A program made the position numbers and the translations under genes. A DNA stretch of 64,000 nucleotides from JBBROS01 sp965213845 (GTDB taxonomy: Bacteria; Pseudomonadota; Alphaproteobacteria; Acetobacterales; Acetobacteraceae). Under the pieces are notes generated by a model, which worked only from the letters and a program-made list of their open reading frames with translations, searched no databases and was not told where the DNA came from. The DNA is taken from assembly GCA_965213845.1 (NCBI GenBank), contig CBDCAI010000005.1, positions 186,001 through 250,000 of the forward strand, in the 5' to 3' direction. This document shows, in pieces, positions 1 through 8,956 of this stretch (positions are counted from its first letter, which is position 1; the number at the start of each line of letters is the position of its first letter).

Positions 1-750
1 GAGAATCCCATGCCGACATAGGTATCGAGTCGGATCCGCCGCGCCTCCGACGAAGCCTGCGAGGGCGTCCGGATCAACGGCCGGGCACCTGGCGTCTCCT
101 TCTCGTCCTCCACCTCCTGCCCGGCCTGCCAGAAGAACAGGTAGGGGCTGATCGTCGTCCCCAGGATCGCAACCAGGGTCGTCAGGTATTCGCTGGACCA
201 GGTCACCCGCGGAACCAGCACCCCCCAGGCGAGGTCCCGCCAAGGGACCCCCGCCGCGAACACGCAGGCCACGTAGGCGAACAGCGACAACGTCAGCCAT
301 CGCAGCACCGGGACATACCGGCTGTAGCGGACGTAGACCTCGAGGCCCACCGTCAGCACCGCGAATCCGGCGACATAGGGCAGCAAGCTCCCGCCGACCA
401 GCAGCTGCAGCGATGCGGCCATCGCCCCCAGGTCCGCGCCGATGTTCAGCACGTTGGCCAGCAGCAGCAGCCATGATCCCGTGCAGCAGCGGGCGCGGGA
501 AATGCCGCCGCATGTTCCCCGCCAAACCCCGCCCCGTCACGCGCCCGATCCACGCGCTGATCTGCTGGATGCCGCACATCAGCGGGAACGTGAGCAGCAG
601 GGTCCAGCCCAGGTCAAACCCGAACTGCGCCCCGGCCTGCGAGTAGGTCGCGATGCCGCTCGGGTCGTCGTCCGACGCGCCGGTGATCAGCCCCGGCCCC
701 ATCATCTCGCGCAGCCGGGGCCGTCGGGGCTGCTTGACGTCGGCAACCAT
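1..750 (-). pseudogene. Nramp-family divalent metal transporter, frameshifted and cut by the window edge
   Basis: This is an Nramp (MntH-like) proton-coupled metal transporter of the inner membrane, read leftward from ATG at 750 and running off the window. The first part has the family signature GPGLITGASDDDPSGIATYS near residue 17 and continues to about residue 91. Near 472-476 the reading frame shifts: the upstream frame ends its homology at RPLLHGI, and the downstream frame resumes with ANVLNIGADLGAM, LEVYVRYSRYV and ISPYLFFWQA. Deleting one base or adding two in the short G/CTG-rich tract would restore one frame. Both halves look intact, so the break is recent or is a sequencing error. 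It lies 38 nt downstream of the DUF2891 gene on the same strand. Confidence 0.85.
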
Positions 751-788
751 GTGCGCCGCCGGGTCCGTCGCCCGCTCGCCGCCCCGGG

Positions 789-1757
789 TCAAACCGCATC
801 CTCCAGCAGCGCCAGCACGGCGAAGCTCGCCAGCCAATGCTCCCCCATGAAGTCGCCGACCACATGCGGCAGCGACGCCGCCCGATGCGCCGCCGCCGCC
901 CGCTCCGCCGCCGGCACCCCGGCCGCGACCTCGGACCAGCACCAGGCGCGGCTCAGGTTCAGCCCGTCCAGATGCGCGATCTTCCCGTCCGTGCGGTCGG
1001 TGGGCACCGCCGGGTCGAACAGCGTGGTGGGCCGCCCCGACGCCAGCCCCGGCAGGAAGCCCGCGAGCCACGCCTCGAACCGCTCCGGCCACAGCCGCCG
1101 CAGGCACGCCGCCTCGATCAGCGCCGACGACAGGAAGTCGTCCTGCCCCGGCTCCCACGCCTGGCAATCCCGGTCGTCGCCATACCAGGCCCACGCCTTC
1201 TCCCGCAGCAGCGCCAGAAGCGCCGGGTCGCACGCCTCGGCATACCCTGCCGAGATCCGCAGCGCGAAGGCCGTGTTGAAATGCGTGCCCACCCGCACGG
1301 GGTAGCGCGACACCGGCAGGAAGGCCCGGAACCGCGCGGCGACGATGGCGCTCAACGGCCGCAGCGGCGCGTCCCATCGCGTGCCCGCCACGGCCTGCTG
1401 CAGCGCCAGCAGCCACGCCCAGCCGTAGGGCCGCTCGAACCCCTGCGCCGCCGGGCGCCGAAGATACGCGCACTCCCCCTCTACCGGCCCGTCCGCCAGG
1501 TGCGCGTCGAACACCGCCCCGATCGCGCCGGCCTGCGCCAGTCCAGGGAACCGCCGCAGCAAGGTCGCCAGCATCCAGTAGCCGTGCACGCAGGAATGCC
1601 AGTCGAAGCTGCCGTAGAACACCGGATGCAGCGCCCGCGGCGACAGCACCGCGCCCGGCCCGTCGAACACATGCACCACGGCATGCGGATACTCCCGCGT
1701 CACATGCCCCAGCGCCACCGCCGCCAGCCGCTCCGCCTGTGCCCGATCCAGCGTCAC
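789..1757 (-). CDS. DUF2891 family protein
   Basis: A 322-residue protein whose motifs FYGSFDWHSCVHGYWM (near residue 48) and RVGTHFNTAFAL match the DUF2891 family. No reaction is established for the family. Conserved His and Trp residues and the all-helical look suggest an alpha/alpha-barrel fold, which is an inference. The first start codon in frame is GTG, overlapping the stop of a 14-codon mini-ORF made by the upstream 15-nt tandem repeat. It lies between a methyltransferase gene and the Nramp gene, all leftward, so probably one transcript. Confidence 0.8.
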   Translation of the reverse strand: MTLDRAQAERLAAVALGHVTREYPHAVVHVFDGPGAVLSPRALHPVFYGSFDWHSCVHGYWMLATLLRRFPGLAQAGAIGAVFDAHLADGPVEGECAYLRRPAAQGFERPYGWAWLLALQQAVAGTRWDAPLRPLSAIVAARFRAFLPVSRYPVRVGTHFNTAFALRISAGYAEACDPALLALLREKAWAWYGDDRDCQAWEPGQDDFLSSALIEAACLRRLWPERFEAWLAGFLPGLASGRPTTLFDPAVPTDRTDGKIAHLDGLNLSRAWCWSEVAAGVPAAERAAAAHRAASLPHVVGDFMGEHWLASFAVLALLEDAV

Positions 1758-1760
1758 CGG

Positions 1761-1800
1761 TCCGGCGTCACAGGGTCCGGCGTCACAGGGTCCGGCATCA
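1761..1800. repeat. 15-nt tandem repeat bridging two genes
   Basis: Two exact copies of tccggcgtcacaggg (1761-1775 and 1776-1790) are followed by a partial third copy. Read leftward the array makes a 14-codon frame, MPDPVTPDPVTPDR. Its ATG overlaps the methyltransferase stop (TGATG) and its stop overlaps the GTG start of the DUF2891 gene (GTGA). Confidence 0.85.
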
Positions 1801-2505
1801 CCCGGCCTCGCTCAACACGCGCCGCCGCCGCACCTGCTTCACCGGGATCGCCGCATAGGCGTCCTTCACCGCCTCCGTGATCGTGACGCCCGCCAGGTGC
1901 GGCACCAGCCACCGCCCGCCCACCTCCCACGCCCGGGCGCTTCGCAGCAGCATCCGCATGCGCACGGGCGGCACGAACAGCGCCGTGTCGCGCCGCTCGA
2001 TCCGGAACATGTTGCCCGACAGCAGCCGCCCGATCTGCCCGGGCGAATACGGCTCCCCATGCCCGAACGGCGTGCTCTCGACATGCGCCCAAACCCCCCG
2101 CCGGTTCGGCGCCACCACCATCAGCCGCCCGTCATCCTTCAGCACCCGCCACACCTCCCGCAGCAGGGACCGCGCGTTGTGCACCGCCTCCAGCCCATGC
2201 ACCAGCAGAACCCGGTCGAAACACAGGTCCGGAAAGGGCAGGGCGTCCCCCTCCGTCGTGCACGTCAGGTTGCCGCTGACCGTCGGCCAGCGCACCGCCC
2301 CCACCGTGGACGGCGTCGCCACGATGCACCGCGCCGCACTCCCGCTCCAGCTCCGCACGTAAGGCGCCGCGAACCCCACCCCCAGCACCGACATCCCGTC
2401 CAGCGATGGCCACGTCGCCCGCAGCCGCTCCCGCACCAACCCACATGCCACGACCCCCCGCGGACTGGCGTAGAACCGGGCAGCCATGTTCGCGTCCGCC
2501 GTCAT
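1798..2505 (-). CDS. Class I SAM-dependent methyltransferase
   Basis: A 235-residue protein of the Methyltransf_11 type. It has the motif I-like segment MSVLGVGFAAPY, the acidic segment ALPFPDLCFDRVLLVHGLE, and the post-motif segment LLREVWRVLKDDGRLMVVAP. It is predicted to transfer a methyl group from S-adenosylmethionine, but the substrate cannot be read from sequence. Motif I lacks the usual GxGxG, so binding may be atypical. ATG at 2505 follows a G-rich Shine-Dalgarno stretch (AGGGGGGG). The gene opens a leftward operon with DUF2891 and the metal transporter. It lies divergent from gloB, as in many alphaproteobacteria. Confidence 0.82.
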   Translation of the reverse strand: MTADANMAARFYASPRGVVACGLVRERLRATWPSLDGMSVLGVGFAAPYVRSWSGSAARCIVATPSTVGAVRWPTVSGNLTCTTEGDALPFPDLCFDRVLLVHGLEAVHNARSLLREVWRVLKDDGRLMVVAPNRRGVWAHVESTPFGHGEPYSPGQIGRLLSGNMFRIERRDTALFVPPVRMRMLLRSARAWEVGGRWLVPHLAGVTITEAVKDAYAAIPVKQVRRRRVLSEAG

Positions 2506-2951
2506 GCCCCCCCTATAGCACGACAGCCGCCGCCGGGCAGAGATCGCCCCACCGCGACGGCAACCGAGGGGAGAGCCCCGATCCTGATGCCGAACACAAG
2601 CCGACGCCGATCGGCAGGGCGCCTGCGTCGAAACGCGACCGCAGAGCTCGGAACCAGCCAAGTTGTATGCCCTCCTCCCCAAGCACAGTCCCGCCGGCCC
2701 AGCCCCACAAACACCCCCCCCTTCGCGTCCTTCGTGGTTCATCTTGGAACGGTGGCAAGGCCGCCCCAAACACCGAAGCAAACGAACAACTCCGCGTCGT
2801 CCGCGTCCCCGTGGTCCGACTTCGCCTCGCGCGGCCATCCCGACCGTGCCGCCGCCCGTTCGAGCGATCGCCCTGGCCCAGAGTCCCCCCCGCTTGCGCC
2901 CCGCCTCCCCCTGGCACACCCTCCCGCCGGAATCGCCCCGGAACCCCCCCG
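2506..2951. other. Intergenic region between divergent methyltransferase and gloB genes
   Basis: 446 nt without a convincing gene. Long open frames cross it in several registers, as expected at this G+C, but none has family motifs. It should hold the promoters of both flanking genes. Near 2726-2752, on the minus strand, is the string aagatgaaccacgaaggacg. It resembles a short intergenic repeat (NHEG-type) that I recall from many GC-rich bacteria. I see no tRNA or terminator. Confidence 0.6.
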
Positions 2952-3680
2952 ATGCCCATCACTGCCCGGCCCGTGCCCATCCTGTCCGACAACTACGCCT
3001 GGCTGCTCACCGACGCCGCCACCGGGGCCGTCGCCATCGTCGACCCCGCCGACGCCGCCGCCTGCGCCGCCGCCATCGACCAGGCCGGCGGCCGGCTCGA
3101 CGCGATCCTCATCACCCACCACCACGACGACCACATCGCCGGCGTCGACGCCATCCGCACCCGCTACGGCGCCCGCGTGGTCGGCGCCAAGGCCGACGCC
3201 CACCGGCTCCCACGCCTCGACCAGCCCGTCGTCGAAGGCGACACCGTGACCCTGGGCGACACCACCCTGCGCATCATCGACACCCCCGGCCACACCCGCG
3301 GCCACATCGCCTACTACGCCGCCGAGGGCAACGTCCTGCTTTGCGCCGACACCCTGTTCAGCCTGGGCTGCGGCCGCCTGCTCGAAGGCACCGCCGCCGA
3401 GATGTTCGACAGCCTGCGCAAGCTCGCCGCCCTGCCCGGCGACACCCTCGTCTGCTGCGGCCACGAATACACGCAGTCCAACGCCCGCTTCGCCCTGCAC
3501 TCAGACCCCGGCAACGCCGCACTCCAGGCCCGCAGCGCCGAGGTGGACCGCCAGCGCGCCGCCCACCAGGCCACCGTCCCCACCCGCCTGGCCGACGAGC
3601 TGGCCGAAAACCCCTTCCTCCGCGCCACCGACGCCGCGGCCCTCGCCAGCATCCGGACCCGAAAGGACACCTTCCGATGA
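2952..3680 (+). CDS. gloB: Hydroxyacylglutathione hydrolase (glyoxalase II)
   Basis: Hydrolyses S-D-lactoylglutathione to D-lactate and glutathione, the second step of cytosolic methylglyoxal detoxification. The 242-residue protein carries the metallo-beta-lactamase motif THHHDDH at residues 55-61, further metal ligands in IDTPGHTRGH, and CCGHEYT near the start of the C-terminal domain. The ATG at 2952 gives the usual family N-terminus (PVLSDNYAWLL-like), so the much longer open frame upstream is ignored. The stop overlaps the start of the downstream glutathione S-transferase (ATGA), so the two glutathione enzymes are probably made together. Confidence 0.95.
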   Translation: MPITARPVPILSDNYAWLLTDAATGAVAIVDPADAAACAAAIDQAGGRLDAILITHHHDDHIAGVDAIRTRYGARVVGAKADAHRLPRLDQPVVEGDTVTLGDTTLRIIDTPGHTRGHIAYYAAEGNVLLCADTLFSLGCGRLLEGTAAEMFDSLRKLAALPGDTLVCCGHEYTQSNARFALHSDPGNAALQARSAEVDRQRAAHQATVPTRLADELAENPFLRATDAAALASIRTRKDTFR

Positions 3681-4264
3681 AGCTCTTCTACTCCCCCACC
3701 AGCCCCTACGTCCGCAAGGTCATGGCCGTCGCCATCGCCATCGGCGCCGAGGACCGCATCACCAAGGTCACCACCAACCCCCACACCTCCCCGCCCGACC
3801 TCATTGCCGCCAATCCGCTGTCCAAGGTGCCCTGCCTCGTCACCGAAGACGGCGTCGCCCTCTTCGACAGCCCCGTCATCTGCGAATACCTCGACGCCGT
3901 CGCCTCGGGCGGCCTGTTCCCCGCCGGCGCCGCCCGCTGGCGGGTGCTGAAGCAGCAGGCCGTCGGCGACGGCATCCTGGACGCCGCGATCCTGCGCCGC
4001 ATGGAGCAGGGCCGCGCCGCGGAAGACGCGCGCACCGCCGTCATGGACCGGCAGAAGCAGATCGTCGCCCACGCGCTCGACATGCTCGAGGCCGACCCGC
4101 CCGCCGATCATCTCGACATCGGCACCATCACCCTGGCCTGCGCCCTCGGCTACCTGGACTTCCGCTTCGCCCACGAACCCTGGCGCGAAGCCCACCCGAA
4201 GCTCGACGCCTGGTACGCCAAGATGGCCGTCCGCCCCGAGCTGGCGAAAACCGCCCCGCCCTGA
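3677..4264 (+). CDS. Glutathione S-transferase family protein
   Basis: A 195-residue protein with an N-terminal thioredoxin-like domain (MKLFYSPTSPYVRKVMAVA, then NPLSKVPCLV with the cis-Pro, and LFDSPVICEYLD). The C-terminal helical domain includes LACALGYLDFRFAHEPWR. It should conjugate glutathione to electrophiles, or reduce with it; the natural substrate is unknown. ATG overlaps the gloB stop, implying translational coupling. A perfect hairpin lies just after the stop. Confidence 0.92.
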   Translation: MKLFYSPTSPYVRKVMAVAIAIGAEDRITKVTTNPHTSPPDLIAANPLSKVPCLVTEDGVALFDSPVICEYLDAVASGGLFPAGAARWRVLKQQAVGDGILDAAILRRMEQGRAAEDARTAVMDRQKQIVAHALDMLEADPPADHLDIGTITLACALGYLDFRFAHEPWREAHPKLDAWYAKMAVRPELAKTAPP

Positions 4265-4283
4265 GGTCCGGCGCGTCTCGAAA

Positions 4284-4313
4284 GGCTGCCGGCCCGAAGC
4301 CCGGCCGGCAGCC
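4284..4313. terminator. Hairpin between convergent genes
   Basis: A perfect 11-bp inverted repeat (ggctgccggcc / ggccggcagcc) around an 8-nt loop, lying between the converging GST and phaB genes. There is no clear T-tract on either side, so it would be a GC-rich bidirectional terminator or an mRNA 3'-end stabiliser. Confidence 0.6.
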
Positions 4314-4335
4314 CCGTCGCCTCAGGACAGTCGCC

Positions 4336-5058
4336 TCAGTACATATGCTGCCCGCCGTTGATCGACAGCGTGGACCCCGTGATGAAGTCCCCGTCATCCC
4401 CGGTCAGGAACACGACGCCCCGCGCGATGTCCTCCGCATGGCCCAGCCGGCCCATCGGGATCCGCGCGATGATCTTCTGCAGCACGTCCGGCGGCACCGC
4501 CCGCACCATCTCCGTGTCCACATAGCCCGGCGCAATCGCGTTCACCGTGATCCCGAACCGCGCCCCCTCCTGCGCCAAAGCCTTCGTGAACCCATGGATC
4601 CCCGACTTCGCCGCCGCATAGTTCACCTGGCCATACTGCCCGGCCTGCCCGTTGATGCTGCCGATGTTCACCACCCGGCCGAACTTCGCCGCCCGCATCC
4701 CGTCGAACGTCAGCTTGCACAGGTTGAAGCAGCTGCCGAGGTTCGTATCCATCACCGCGTCCCACATGTCGCGCGTCATCCGCGCCATCGTGCCGTCCCG
4801 CGTGATCCCCGCGTTGTTCACCAGGATCTCGACCGGCCCATGCGCCTCGTGGATGTGCTTGATCGCCGCCTCGCACGCCGCGAAGTCACCGGCATCGAAC
4901 TTCATCGCCGGAATCCCGGTCGCGTCCGTGAAGGCCTTCGCCGCCGAGTCGTTCCCGGCATAGCTCGCCACCACGTGCCGCCCTGCCGCCTTCAACGCCA
5001 CGCTGATCGCAGCGCCGATCCCCCGCGACCCACCCGTCACTAATGCAACCCGTGCCAT
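4336..5058 (-). CDS. phaB: Acetoacetyl-CoA reductase
   Basis: Reduces acetoacetyl-CoA to (R)-3-hydroxybutyryl-CoA with NADPH, the second step of polyhydroxybutyrate synthesis. The 240-residue short-chain dehydrogenase has GGSRGIG at 9-15, NNAG at 81-84, and the catalytic Ser134, Tyr147 and Lys151 (YAAAKSG). The segment INGQAGQYGQVNY is typical of PhaB rather than FabG. It lies 94 nt downstream of phaA on the same strand and ends at a hairpin shared with the converging GST gene. Confidence 0.93.
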   Translation of the reverse strand: MARVALVTGGSRGIGAAISVALKAAGRHVVASYAGNDSAAKAFTDATGIPAMKFDAGDFAACEAAIKHIHEAHGPVEILVNNAGITRDGTMARMTRDMWDAVMDTNLGSCFNLCKLTFDGMRAAKFGRVVNIGSINGQAGQYGQVNYAAAKSGIHGFTKALAQEGARFGITVNAIAPGYVDTEMVRAVPPDVLQKIIARIPMGRLGHAEDIARGVVFLTGDDGDFITGSTLSINGGQHMY

Positions 5059-5152
5059 TCGTTCCTCCCTGGCTTATCCCCCATCCTGTCCCGTCCGTGC
5101 CCCGGAGGCCAGCCTCGACCTGGTCCGACCCGGTGCGCGGCGGGCGCGCCGC

Positions 5153-6325
<1,173 letters not shown>

Positions 6326-6360
6326 TGCCGAGCCTCCCTGTTTTGCCGGACTCTAGTCAC

Positions 6361-7341
6361 TCACAGCCCTCGGAACCAGCCCAGCAGCGGCGACCACAGC
6401 CCCGCCTCCGCCCGCGTCCCCGCCACCATCCCGATATGGCCCGACGCCGGGCGGTGCACCACCGCGCCCGGGATCACGGCCGCCAAGGCCAGCGCGCTCC
6501 CGGGCGGCACGATCCGGTCCCGCCCGGGCACCGCGACGAAGCACGGCATCCGAATCTGCCCCGGCTGCACCGCCCGGCCCCCGATCCGCCACGCGCCCCG
6601 CGCCGGGTCGTTCGCGCCATACCAGCCGCCGATCGTCTCCCGCGCGACCGGGGCCGCCAAGGGCACCCCGTCGTTCAACCAGTCCTCCAGCGCCACGAAG
6701 TCCCGCGCCGCGTCGCTCCCCTGGTCCAGCGCCCCGAAGGCCCGGAACTTCGCCGGGATCCCCCCGGGGTCCGCCATCGCGAACAGCACCTGCAACGGAT
6801 CGACCGGCAGCGTCCCCGTTGCCTGCAACAGCGGTTCCAGCCGGGGCAGGCACCCCGCCATCTCCCGTGCCGCCGCCGCACCCGCCGCATGGAAGTCCCA
6901 GGGCGTCGCCAGCAGCGCCAGCCCCCGCACCTGCGCCGGCTGCCGCAACGCCGCCGCCAGCGCCAGAAGCCCGCCCATGCAATACCCGGCCAGCACCACC
7001 GGCCCATCCGCCGCCGCCGCCGCCAGCGCCGGCTCCAACACCCCAGCGACATAGTCCGTCAGCGTGAACGCCCGCTCCGCCTCCGGCCAGCCCCAGTCCA
7101 GGAGCAACGGACGCACCCCGCGTGCCCCCAGCCACCGCATCATCGACCGCTCCGGCAGCAGGTCCAGGATGGTGGCGCGGTTCACGAGGCTTGGCACGAA
7201 CAGCACCGCCGGGTCACCCGGCGCCCCGAAGTCCAGCAGCCGCGCCACCCCGCCCGCCCAGACCGCGCCGGGATCCGCCGCCATGCGCTGCCAGGGGTGC
7301 CGTCGATACGCCGCGATCCCACGGAGGAGCCCCGCATCCAT
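6361..7341 (-). CDS. phaC: Short class III-like poly(3-hydroxyalkanoate) synthase
   Basis: An alpha/beta hydrolase of 326 residues with the PHA synthase features: nucleophile Cys121 in the box GYCMGG, Asp275 in GRDRIVPP and His302 in SGHIGM. The segment LLLDWGWPEAERAFTLTDYV is also typical of PhaC. It should polymerise (R)-3-hydroxyacyl-CoA at the granule surface. Its length fits class III/IV synthases (about 350) and not the roughly 600-residue class I enzyme usual in alphaproteobacteria. The open frame extends upstream to 7587, but that part shadows the preceding gene. ATG at 7341 starts just after that gene's stop. The neighbours phaA, phaB and phaR support the role. Confidence 0.85.
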   Translation of the reverse strand: MDAGLLRGIAAYRRHPWQRMAADPGAVWAGGVARLLDFGAPGDPAVLFVPSLVNRATILDLLPERSMMRWLGARGVRPLLLDWGWPEAERAFTLTDYVAGVLEPALAAAAADGPVVLAGYCMGGLLALAAALRQPAQVRGLALLATPWDFHAAGAAAAREMAGCLPRLEPLLQATGTLPVDPLQVLFAMADPGGIPAKFRAFGALDQGSDAARDFVALEDWLNDGVPLAAPVARETIGGWYGANDPARGAWRIGGRAVQPGQIRMPCFVAVPGRDRIVPPGSALALAAVIPGAVVHRPASGHIGMVAGTRAEAGLWSPLLGWFRGL

Positions 7342-7369
7342 GGCCGGCGGCAGCGCAGGGGCCGCCGCG

Positions 7370-7762
7370 TCAGCCTCGGGAACCGCCCAACTGTTCGACC
7401 CGGCGCTCCAGCTCGGCCACCCGCTCCCGAAGGGCGGCGACAACGGCCCCCCCATCAGATGCAGCAGCAGCGGCCGCGGTCCCCGTCGCCGCATCGGCCC
7501 CGGCAACTCCCTGCGGTCCCGCGTCACCGGGGCCGCCCCGCGGCCCCATCGCCCGCAGCCCCGCCCGCGCCTGCGCCGCCCAGCCATCCACCGCCCGCAG
7601 CATCGCCTCCTGCCACTCCCGGTCCAGGATCAGGCCGGCCGCCTCGCTCTGCCATACCGTGATCCAGTCCTCCCACAGCGCCACCATCGGCTGCGAGGCC
7701 GCGCACCCCGCCCCGCACCCCGCCCCGCACCCTGCGCCTGCCTGCTCCGCCGCTTGCGTCAT
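7370..7762 (-). CDS. PhaE/PhaR-like small PHA synthase subunit (candidate)
   Basis: A 130-residue protein directly upstream of phaC and divergent from phaR. The middle part (MVALWEDWITVWQSEAAGLI, then a Trp-containing helix) and the C-terminal coiled coil (VVAALRERVAELERRVEQL) resemble the small subunit that class III and IV synthases need. It is much shorter than PhaE (about 350) and somewhat shorter than class IV PhaR (about 200). The N-terminus is a low-complexity Ala/Gly/Cys stretch encoded by a short tandem repeat (about 7698-7735). A phasin-like role is possible. The assignment rests mainly on context. Confidence 0.6.
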   Translation of the reverse strand: MTQAAEQAGAGCGAGCGAGCAASQPMVALWEDWITVWQSEAAGLILDREWQEAMLRAVDGWAAQARAGLRAMGPRGGPGDAGPQGVAGADAATGTAAAAAASDGGAVVAALRERVAELERRVEQLGGSRG

Positions 7763-7786
7763 TCTCTCGATGCTTCTTGTCGCTCA

Positions 7787-7798
7787 TGCTGCAACTGC
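7787..7798. promoter_or_regulatory. TGC-rich candidate PhaR operator
   Basis: The sequence tgctgcaactgc lies in the 75-nt gap between the divergent phaE-like and phaR genes. Known PhaR proteins bind TGC-rich sites near pha promoters. The match is short, so this is only a candidate. Confidence 0.3.
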
Positions 7799-7837
7799 GT
7801 GGTATAGCCCACCCCCAACCCGCGATCAGAGGTTTCC

Positions 7838-8776
7838 ATGGCCGAAAGTTTGGCTGCCCCCGCCGAAGATGTCCCGCAGCAGCCTCCCGTGGTGGTGAAG
7901 AAATACGCCAACCGCCGGCTTTATAACACCGAGACCTCCAGCTACATCACGCTCGAGAACCTGGCCGACATGATCCGCGCCGGCCGCGACTTCGTCGTCT
8001 ACGACGCCAAGTCCAGCGAAGACATCACCCGCGGCGTCCTGACCCAGATCATCGTCGAGGAAGAGAGCAAGGGCACCTCCATGCTGCCCACCAACTTCCT
8101 CCGCCAGCTGATCGGCTTCTACGGCGACAGCCTGCAGGGCGTCGTGCCGCGATACCTCGAATCCGCCATGTCCAACTTCGCCCGCCAGCAGGCACAGATG
8201 CGCCAGGTGGTGCAGAACACCTTCAGCCCCTTCCTGCCCCTCGGAGTCGAGGAGATGGGCCGCCAGAACATCGCGCTGATGGAACGCGCGATGGCCATGT
8301 TCAATCCCCTGTTCCAGCCTACCAGCCGCCCCGACGGCTCGCCGCTCCCGCCCCAGCTCAGCCCCCCGGACGCCACCGCGACGCCGACGCCCGCGAGCGA
8401 GGCTGCTCCCAGCTCTCACGCCGCCAGCTCTCACGCCGCCAGCCCTCACACCGCCAGCCCGGAACTCGAGGCGCTGCGGCACGAGGTCGACAGCCTCCGC
8501 GCGCAACTCGCGATCGCCCGCGCCGAAGCCGTCATCCAGCACGCCCCCGCGGCAACCATGGCGGCCATGCCCAGTCCTGCCCCATCGGGTCCTGCCCCAT
8601 CGGGTCCTGCCCCATCGGGTCCTGCCCCATCGGTGCCCGCCCCATCGGTGCTCGCCTCATCGGTGAGCCCCATCTTCACCACCAAGCCCGAACCGGCGCA
8701 GAGCACCGCATCCGAGGCGCCCGTGGCAGCCCTGGCGCTCCGGCGCCCGATGCGCAGCGCCAAGAAGCCGAACTGA
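7838..8776 (+). CDS. phaR: Polyhydroxyalkanoate synthesis repressor
   Basis: The N-terminal domain (VVVKKYANRRLYNTETSSYI, residues 18-37) is the PHB/PHA accumulation regulator DNA-binding domain. A PHB_acc region follows (LPTNFLRQLIGFYGDSLQ). The protein represses pha and phasin genes and is titrated by polymer granules. The 312-residue length exceeds the usual 150-200 because of an Ala/Pro/Ser-rich tail made of two short repeat arrays (SSHAA and PAPSG types), with a helical segment LEALRHEVDSLRAQLAIA between them. SD agagg precedes ATG by 5 nt. It is divergent from the pha biosynthesis genes. Confidence 0.93.
   Translation: MAESLAAPAEDVPQQPPVVVKKYANRRLYNTETSSYITLENLADMIRAGRDFVVYDAKSSEDITRGVLTQIIVEEESKGTSMLPTNFLRQLIGFYGDSLQGVVPRYLESAMSNFARQQAQMRQVVQNTFSPFLPLGVEEMGRQNIALMERAMAMFNPLFQPTSRPDGSPLPPQLSPPDATATPTPASEAAPSSHAASSHAASPHTASPELEALRHEVDSLRAQLAIARAEAVIQHAPAATMAAMPSPAPSGPAPSGPAPSGPAPSVPAPSVLASSVSPIFTTKPEPAQSTASEAPVAALALRRPMRSAKKPN
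8411..8455 (+). repeat. 15-nt in-frame tandem repeat in phaR, three copies
   Basis: Copies of agctctcacgccgcc at 8411-8425 and 8426-8440, with a diverged third copy at 8441-8455. They encode SSHAA/SPHTA units in the tail of PhaR. Confidence 0.85.
8575..8664 (+). repeat. 15-nt in-frame tandem repeat in phaR, six copies
   Basis: Units of tcctgccccatcggg: the first three copies are identical and the fourth differs by one base. Two more diverged copies follow. They encode a Pro-Ala-Pro-Ser linker. Near-identity at the DNA level points to recent expansion by slippage, so copy number probably varies between strains. Confidence 0.9.
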
Positions 8777-8956
8777 CGGCACCGCCAGCGCAATGACACA
8801 GGGGTGTGACGACCGCCCGGCAAGCTGAAATCCGGCGTGCCGCGTTCACCCCATATGACCAGCGAACACCCGCGCAGCACGGCCCGGCACAGCAGTCCGG
8901 CAAAAAACCCACCGGCGTGCAGGCCGTCCGCCGGCCCGGCCCCCCGGGCCATCGCC

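Noticed and set aside
465..480. Programmed frameshift in the Nramp gene
   Set aside because: No slippery heptamer or downstream hairpin is evident, and the family is not known to use recoding; mutation or sequence error is simpler.
442..1305. Long plus-strand open frames over the DUF2891 gene
   Set aside because: Arg/Pro-rich low-complexity translation with no family motifs; typical opposite-strand shadow at 70% G+C.
1754..2092. A 112-codon frame inside the methyltransferase gene
   Set aside because: Only its last 14 codons (the repeat) are of interest; the rest is a shadow of the conserved gene.
2739..3500. A 253-codon minus-strand frame opposite gloB
   Set aside because: Gly/Val/Ala-rich shadow of a well-conserved enzyme.
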